A stretch of DNA of 10,217 nucleotides from NCBI GenBank assembly GCA_903904805.1, contig CAIVDX010000615.1, positions 1-10,217 on the forward strand. The letters are read 5' to 3'. How positions within the stretch are numbered: the stretch's first letter is position 1; every line of letters starts with the position of its first letter. Positions 7,364 to 10,217 of the stretch are shown here, one piece after another. A program made the position numbers and the translations under genes. Under the pieces are notes generated by a model that saw only the letters and a list, made by a program, of their open reading frames with translations, was not told where the DNA came from and searched no databases. This stretch comes from an uncultured Rhodospirillales bacterium. Its GTDB lineage: Bacteria > Pseudomonadota > Alphaproteobacteria > Acetobacterales > Acetobacteraceae.

Positions 7364-7370
7364 TATATAG
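7364..7370 (+). promoter_or_regulatory. Isolated -10-like TATATAG
   Basis: TATATAG is the most AT-rich patch in this GC-rich gap and could be a -10 element for the downstream membrane-protein gene. TTGACG at 7349-7354 resembles a -35 box but lies only 9 nt away, too close for a sigma-70 pair. Evidence is weak. Confidence 0.2.
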
Positions 7371-7467
7371 CGCGGCATGACTGTTGCGCGGCGCGAAGAT
7401 GGTGAGGCGGCAGGGACCGGGGCAGGGCGGGCAGAATGGACGCGCGCATGACCCGGGCCGGGACCGC

Positions 7468-9492
7468 ATGACCGATCTCCCCCATAGCGACAAGCCGGCG
7501 ACGTCGGCACAAGCGGATGATCACGCACCTGACCCAGCCCCTGTCAGCGCCAGCCCGGTCAGCGCCAACCCTGTCAGCGCCAGCCCTGTCAGCACCAGCA
7601 ATGTCAGCGCCATCCCGGCACCGCCGGTCGCCGCCGCCGACGGCAGCCCGCCCGCAGCACCCGGCGACACAAGCGGCTTTGCACCGACGGTCAAGCTCGA
7701 CCCCGAGACCGATCCGCCCGGCCTGACGCCGGAGGAGATCGAGGCGCGCAAGCTCGCCGCCCTGCGCAGCCGCCGCCCACTGGCACCCAATCCGGCAGAC
7801 GTCGCCCGCCAAAGCGGCCGCCGGCGTCGGAGGCGCCGGCGGCGCTCCGGTGGCGGCGGCCCGGTTCGCCAGCCCGCTCGCCGCAGCCGCCGGCTCGACA
7901 AACTCTGGCGCGTCGTCGCCTTCGGCGCGCCCGCCGTGGTGGCCATGATCGTGGTGGTGCTCGCTGTCCGCCTGCTCGCCACCGATCGCTCCATCGCCGA
8001 TCAGGAACAAATCAACACGCTGCAGGCCATGCGGGGCGGCGTGCCCGCCGTCGGCGCGGATGCGCCGGTTCGTTCCATCGCCGGCACCGCATCGATCAGC
8101 TACGAGGCACTGCTCGCCCGCTACCTGGCGGCCGAGCCAGCCCGCCTGCGCGACCGCCTGATCCAGCGCGCCTTCGCCCACCGGTACGCGTGCGACGAAG
8201 TCAGTGCCGCAGGCAGTGACGAATTCAAGCGCGTCGCCATCTATGAGCGTCAGGTGCGCGAGATGACCACCATCGCCGCACGCACCCGCGCGTCGGAAAT
8301 CACCTTCACCACGCTGCAACCGTTGCGCCTGGGCGAATACAACTTCCAGAACCAGAGCTTCCCGGTCGAACTGCCGGAGAAGTTCCATTTCGTCGTCAAC
8401 CCCGAGAACATGATGGCCGGCCGGCCGATCTGCGGCGTGCATGGCGGCCTGCCCGCCAGCTTCAATGTCGACATCGCCAATGTGAGCGGCTTCAACGGCA
8501 TCGCCATGCAGCCCGACGAGGCGCGCAATTTCCTCGCCAACCGGATGATCAAGTCGAAAGACAACATCCATATGGAGCCCGACCGCCGCCTGGTCGCCGA
8601 GATCACCTACCGCATCGCCCGGCTCACCCCGCTTGATCCCTCCGGCAGCCTCGATGGTGGCCCGGTCTTCATGGTCGACACCACCGCCGAGATGGTCGGC
8701 TTCCGCGTCTTCGCCGACGCCCATGGCCCGATCTTCACGGCCGACGCGGAAACCCTCGCATCACGCCTGCTGCGCGCCCGTGCGCTGGCCGAACGCGCGC
8801 CCGTGCTCAACCGCTGGGAGCTCGACTCCGACATCTCACAACGTGGCGACCCGGACGGTGCGGTGCCGCTGCATGCCGACCAGCTGCCGCTGATCTACAG
8901 CGCCCTCAGCGACACGCCGCCGCCAATCGAGGCTTATCTCGACGGACTGCCCTCCGTCGCCACCGAGACCCGCTTCTCGGCGGAACGCGAGGCCGCCGCC
9001 GACAAGCTGCGCCCCTTGCTGCAGCTTGTGGTGGCCGACGCCATGATCGCGCCCACCGAATTGAAGCGGGTGCGCACCTCGATGCAGGTCGGCTTCGGCA
9101 CAACCGCCACCGCGCTCGTGCCGCTGACACCTCTCGGTTCCGATGGCTGGATCGCCTCGGTCGACCTCGGCGGCATCCGCTACGGCCTGGTGATCGACCC
9201 GGCGACACCGGCCGTCATCCAGGCCTCCGTCGGCGAGGCCGCGCTCGCGAACAACAGCACAACGCGCATCGCGACGACCGACCTGCTGCTGAAGCCCGTT
9301 GGCGTGAGGACGGACCGCGACGGCTACCGGGTGATCGTCGCGCGGCTGCAAAAAGTGCAGATGTACGATCAAAGAGACCGCCATCTGTTCGGCCAGACCG
9401 TGATCGCCCAGCCACCCGATCCGCCCGCCGCCAAGCCCGGCCAGACCGCTGACAAGAAGCCCGCCGCACCGCCCGCCGCAAAACCTAAATAA
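7468..9492 (+). CDS. Unrecognised single-pass membrane protein with repeat-rich N-terminus
   Basis: I do not recognise the family. With the ATG at 7468 (weak GGGA 5 nt upstream) the protein has 674 residues; in-frame starts at 7384 (TTG) and 7399 (ATG) are possible. Residues 1-75 are Pro/Ala/Ser-rich and contain a five-fold PVSAS-like repeat (about 26-50). Residues 118-126 are nine consecutive arginines, followed by a GGGG spacer and more Arg/Lys. A single membrane helix lies at about 149-170. By the positive-inside rule, the basic N-terminus is cytoplasmic and residues 171-674 are periplasmic. The periplasmic part is well-mixed, globular-looking sequence with only two cysteines (C242, C322), which could form a disulfide. 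The tail (649-674) is Pro/Ala/Lys-rich. It follows the chemoreceptor by 159 bp on the same strand, so co-transcription is possible. Real coding is supported by length, consistent codon bias and the coherent topology. Confidence 0.75.
   Translation: MTDLPHSDKPATSAQADDHAPDPAPVSASPVSANPVSASPVSTSNVSAIPAPPVAAADGSPPAAPGDTSGFAPTVKLDPETDPPGLTPEEIEARKLAALRSRRPLAPNPADVARQSGRRRRRRRRRSGGGGPVRQPARRSRRLDKLWRVVAFGAPAVVAMIVVVLAVRLLATDRSIADQEQINTLQAMRGGVPAVGADAPVRSIAGTASISYEALLARYLAAEPARLRDRLIQRAFAHRYACDEVSAAGSDEFKRVAIYERQVREMTTIAARTRASEITFTTLQPLRLGEYNFQNQSFPVELPEKFHFVVNPENMMAGRPICGVHGGLPASFNVDIANVSGFNGIAMQPDEARNFLANRMIKSKDNIHMEPDRRLVAEITYRIARLTPLDPSGSLDGGPVFMVDTTAEMVGFRVFADAHGPIFTADAETLASRLLRARALAERAPVLNRWELDSDISQRGDPDGAVPLHADQLPLIYSALSDTPPPIEAYLDGLPSVATETRFSAEREAAADKLRPLLQLVVADAMIAPTELKRVRTSMQVGFGTTATALVPLTPLGSDGWIASVDLGGIRYGLVIDPATPAVIQASVGEAALANNSTTRIATTDLLLKPVGVRTDRDGYRVIVARLQKVQMYDQRDRHLFGQTVIAQPPDPPAAKPGQTADKKPAAPPAAKPK
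7543..7617 (+). repeat. 15-bp tandem repeat, five units, inside the membrane-protein gene
   Basis: Five head-to-tail 15-bp units start with GTCAGC at 7543, 7558, 7573, 7588 and 7603. The best-conserved unit is GTCAGCGCCAGCCCT; the fourth and fifth diverge most. Each encodes five residues (VSASP, VSANP, VSASP, VSTSN, VSAIP). Because 15 is a multiple of three, copy-number change would alter length without breaking the frame. Confidence 0.9.
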
Positions 9493-10217
9493 CCAGTTCC
9501 GCCGCCACCCCGCGGCAGTCCATCTCATATTCGAGATCGACCACAGGCGGCCGGCAATAATGCCAGGTCACCCCGTTGCGCCCCGCACCGCGCCCGACAA
9601 TCTCGCCGGCCAGAAACGGATGGATGTCGTGCACGCTGTAGACCTGCACCCCGGTGGTGTCCGCCCAGCTCCGCCCCAGCGCCGCCATCCGCCGCTCCAT
9701 CGCCCCGAGCACGAACCGCGCCTTCTCGGCGATCGCATCCGCCGAAATGTCCTGATAGCGCACGGTCTTTTCGGCGTAGGTGCCACTGCCCTCCATTGCC
9801 TCGCCACTGCCGGCAATCACGAAGCTGGCCGGAGCACCCGCCGCCGGCTCCACATAGGAGAAGGCATGAAAACTCGGCACCGCCGGCTTGTTCAACTCGG
9901 GGCAGACATTGCTGCGCGCCACCGGGTTCTCGCCATCGCGGAAAATCCCCCAGGCCTGCAGCGTGCCCGCATAGATGCGGTTGAACGCCATGAACCCCGC
10001 CTCGGTGAACGGTGCCGGCGAACGCAACTCACAGGCACAGAACGCGGTGAGCGGCCGCCCCAGCCCGGTCAGATAGGCCTTGATGCGCGCGAAGCCCTCA
10101 TCGAGCGGCACCGGATTGAAAAAGCGCACCCGCACAATCCGATGGCCGGGCAGGGCGCCCACCCCGGCGGAATACTGAAACACACCTTTGACGAAGGCAT
10201 ATCCATCCTCCGGCAGA
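9485..10217 (-). CDS. CnbZ-like (2-amino-5-chloromuconate deaminase family) protein, 5' end cut off
   Basis: The frame runs to the right edge, giving 243 visible residues that begin LPEDGYAFVKGVFQYSAGVG. From memory this is close to the N-terminus of the family, so only a few residues are missing. GTG 10183 could be read as a start but would cut this conserved beginning. Segments I associate with the CnbZ family include RPLTAFCACELRSPAPFTEA, GFMAFNRIYAG, NPVARSNVCPE, SVHDIHPFLAGEIVGRG and the end TWHYCRPPVVDLEYEMDCRG. CnbZ is known as a deaminase of 2-amino-5-chloromuconate in chloronitrobenzene degradation, but homologues occur widely in bacteria with no such pathway. The true substrate here may be another enamine or amino-muconate-like acid. 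No signal peptide is visible, so it is probably cytoplasmic. Its TAG lies inside the 3' end of the convergent membrane-protein gene. Family recognition is moderate; function is uncertain. Confidence 0.6.
   Translation of the reverse strand, partial: LPEDGYAFVKGVFQYSAGVGALPGHRIVRVRFFNPVPLDEGFARIKAYLTGLGRPLTAFCACELRSPAPFTEAGFMAFNRIYAGTLQAWGIFRDGENPVARSNVCPELNKPAVPSFHAFSYVEPAAGAPASFVIAGSGEAMEGSGTYAEKTVRYQDISADAIAEKARFVLGAMERRMAALGRSWADTTGVQVYSVHDIHPFLAGEIVGRGAGRNGVTWHYCRPPVVDLEYEMDCRGVAAELVI

Noticed and set aside
6127..8724. An 865-codon open frame on the minus strand, with GADRAGADR-type repeats
   Set aside because: It lies antisense to the conserved MCP/PilZ gene and the membrane-protein gene. 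Its repeats are the antisense image of the 15-bp tandem repeat. Long antisense frames are common at this GC content, and it shows no recognisable domain.

Overview
The window is about 10 kb of very GC-rich DNA, with strong G/C bias at third codon positions. The gene families point to an alphaproteobacterium, most likely a member of the Acetobacteraceae/Rhodospirillales. Grounds are a two-domain Nfu scaffold protein, a chemoreceptor whose sensor has an 'ILPPP' signature I associate with alphaproteobacterial receptors, and short GGGGCAGAGCCCC palindromes between genes. The placement is inference; there is no rRNA gene to confirm it.

Layout, left to right. (1) Positions 2-529, plus strand: the 3' part of an Nfu-type iron-sulfur cluster scaffold gene, cut by the left edge. 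(2) Positions 647-3014, minus strand: a tight three-gene operon, read right to left, for a nitrate/sulfonate/taurine-type ABC importer. It comprises an ATPase and two different permeases joined by TAATG and ATGA overlaps, with no substrate-binding protein in view. Its end faces nfu across a 117-bp gap holding a strong hairpin. (3) Positions 3015-3332: a non-coding spacer with GC-rich hairpins and two of the three GGGGCAGAGCCCC-type palindromes. (4) Positions 3333-5105, minus strand: a twin-arginine-exported FAD-dependent oxidoreductase of the fumarate reductase flavoprotein family. (5) Positions 5290-7308, plus strand, divergent from the oxidoreductase: a transmembrane methyl-accepting chemotaxis protein fused to a C-terminal PilZ (c-di-GMP-binding) domain. 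(6) Positions 7468-9492, plus strand: an unrecognised single-pass membrane protein. It has an N-terminal 5-residue repeat encoded by a 15-bp tandem repeat, a run of nine arginines and a large predicted periplasmic domain. (7) Positions 9485-10217, minus strand: a nearly complete gene of the CnbZ-like (2-amino-5-chloromuconate deaminase) family. It overlaps the preceding gene tail-to-tail by 8 bp and runs off the right edge.

Functional reading (inference): the importer, the periplasmic flavoprotein and the CnbZ-like protein could serve uptake and turnover of a small organic or amino-aromatic acid. The divergent chemoreceptor could link sensing of a periplasmic ligand and of cytoplasmic c-di-GMP to motility. 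Nothing in the window proves that these units act together. No tRNA, rRNA, CRISPR array, insertion sequence or integrase was found. The most noteworthy items are the MCP-PilZ fusion, the unrecognised membrane protein with its repeat, the flavoprotein's altered C-terminal active-site motifs, and the repeated palindromic intergenic element.
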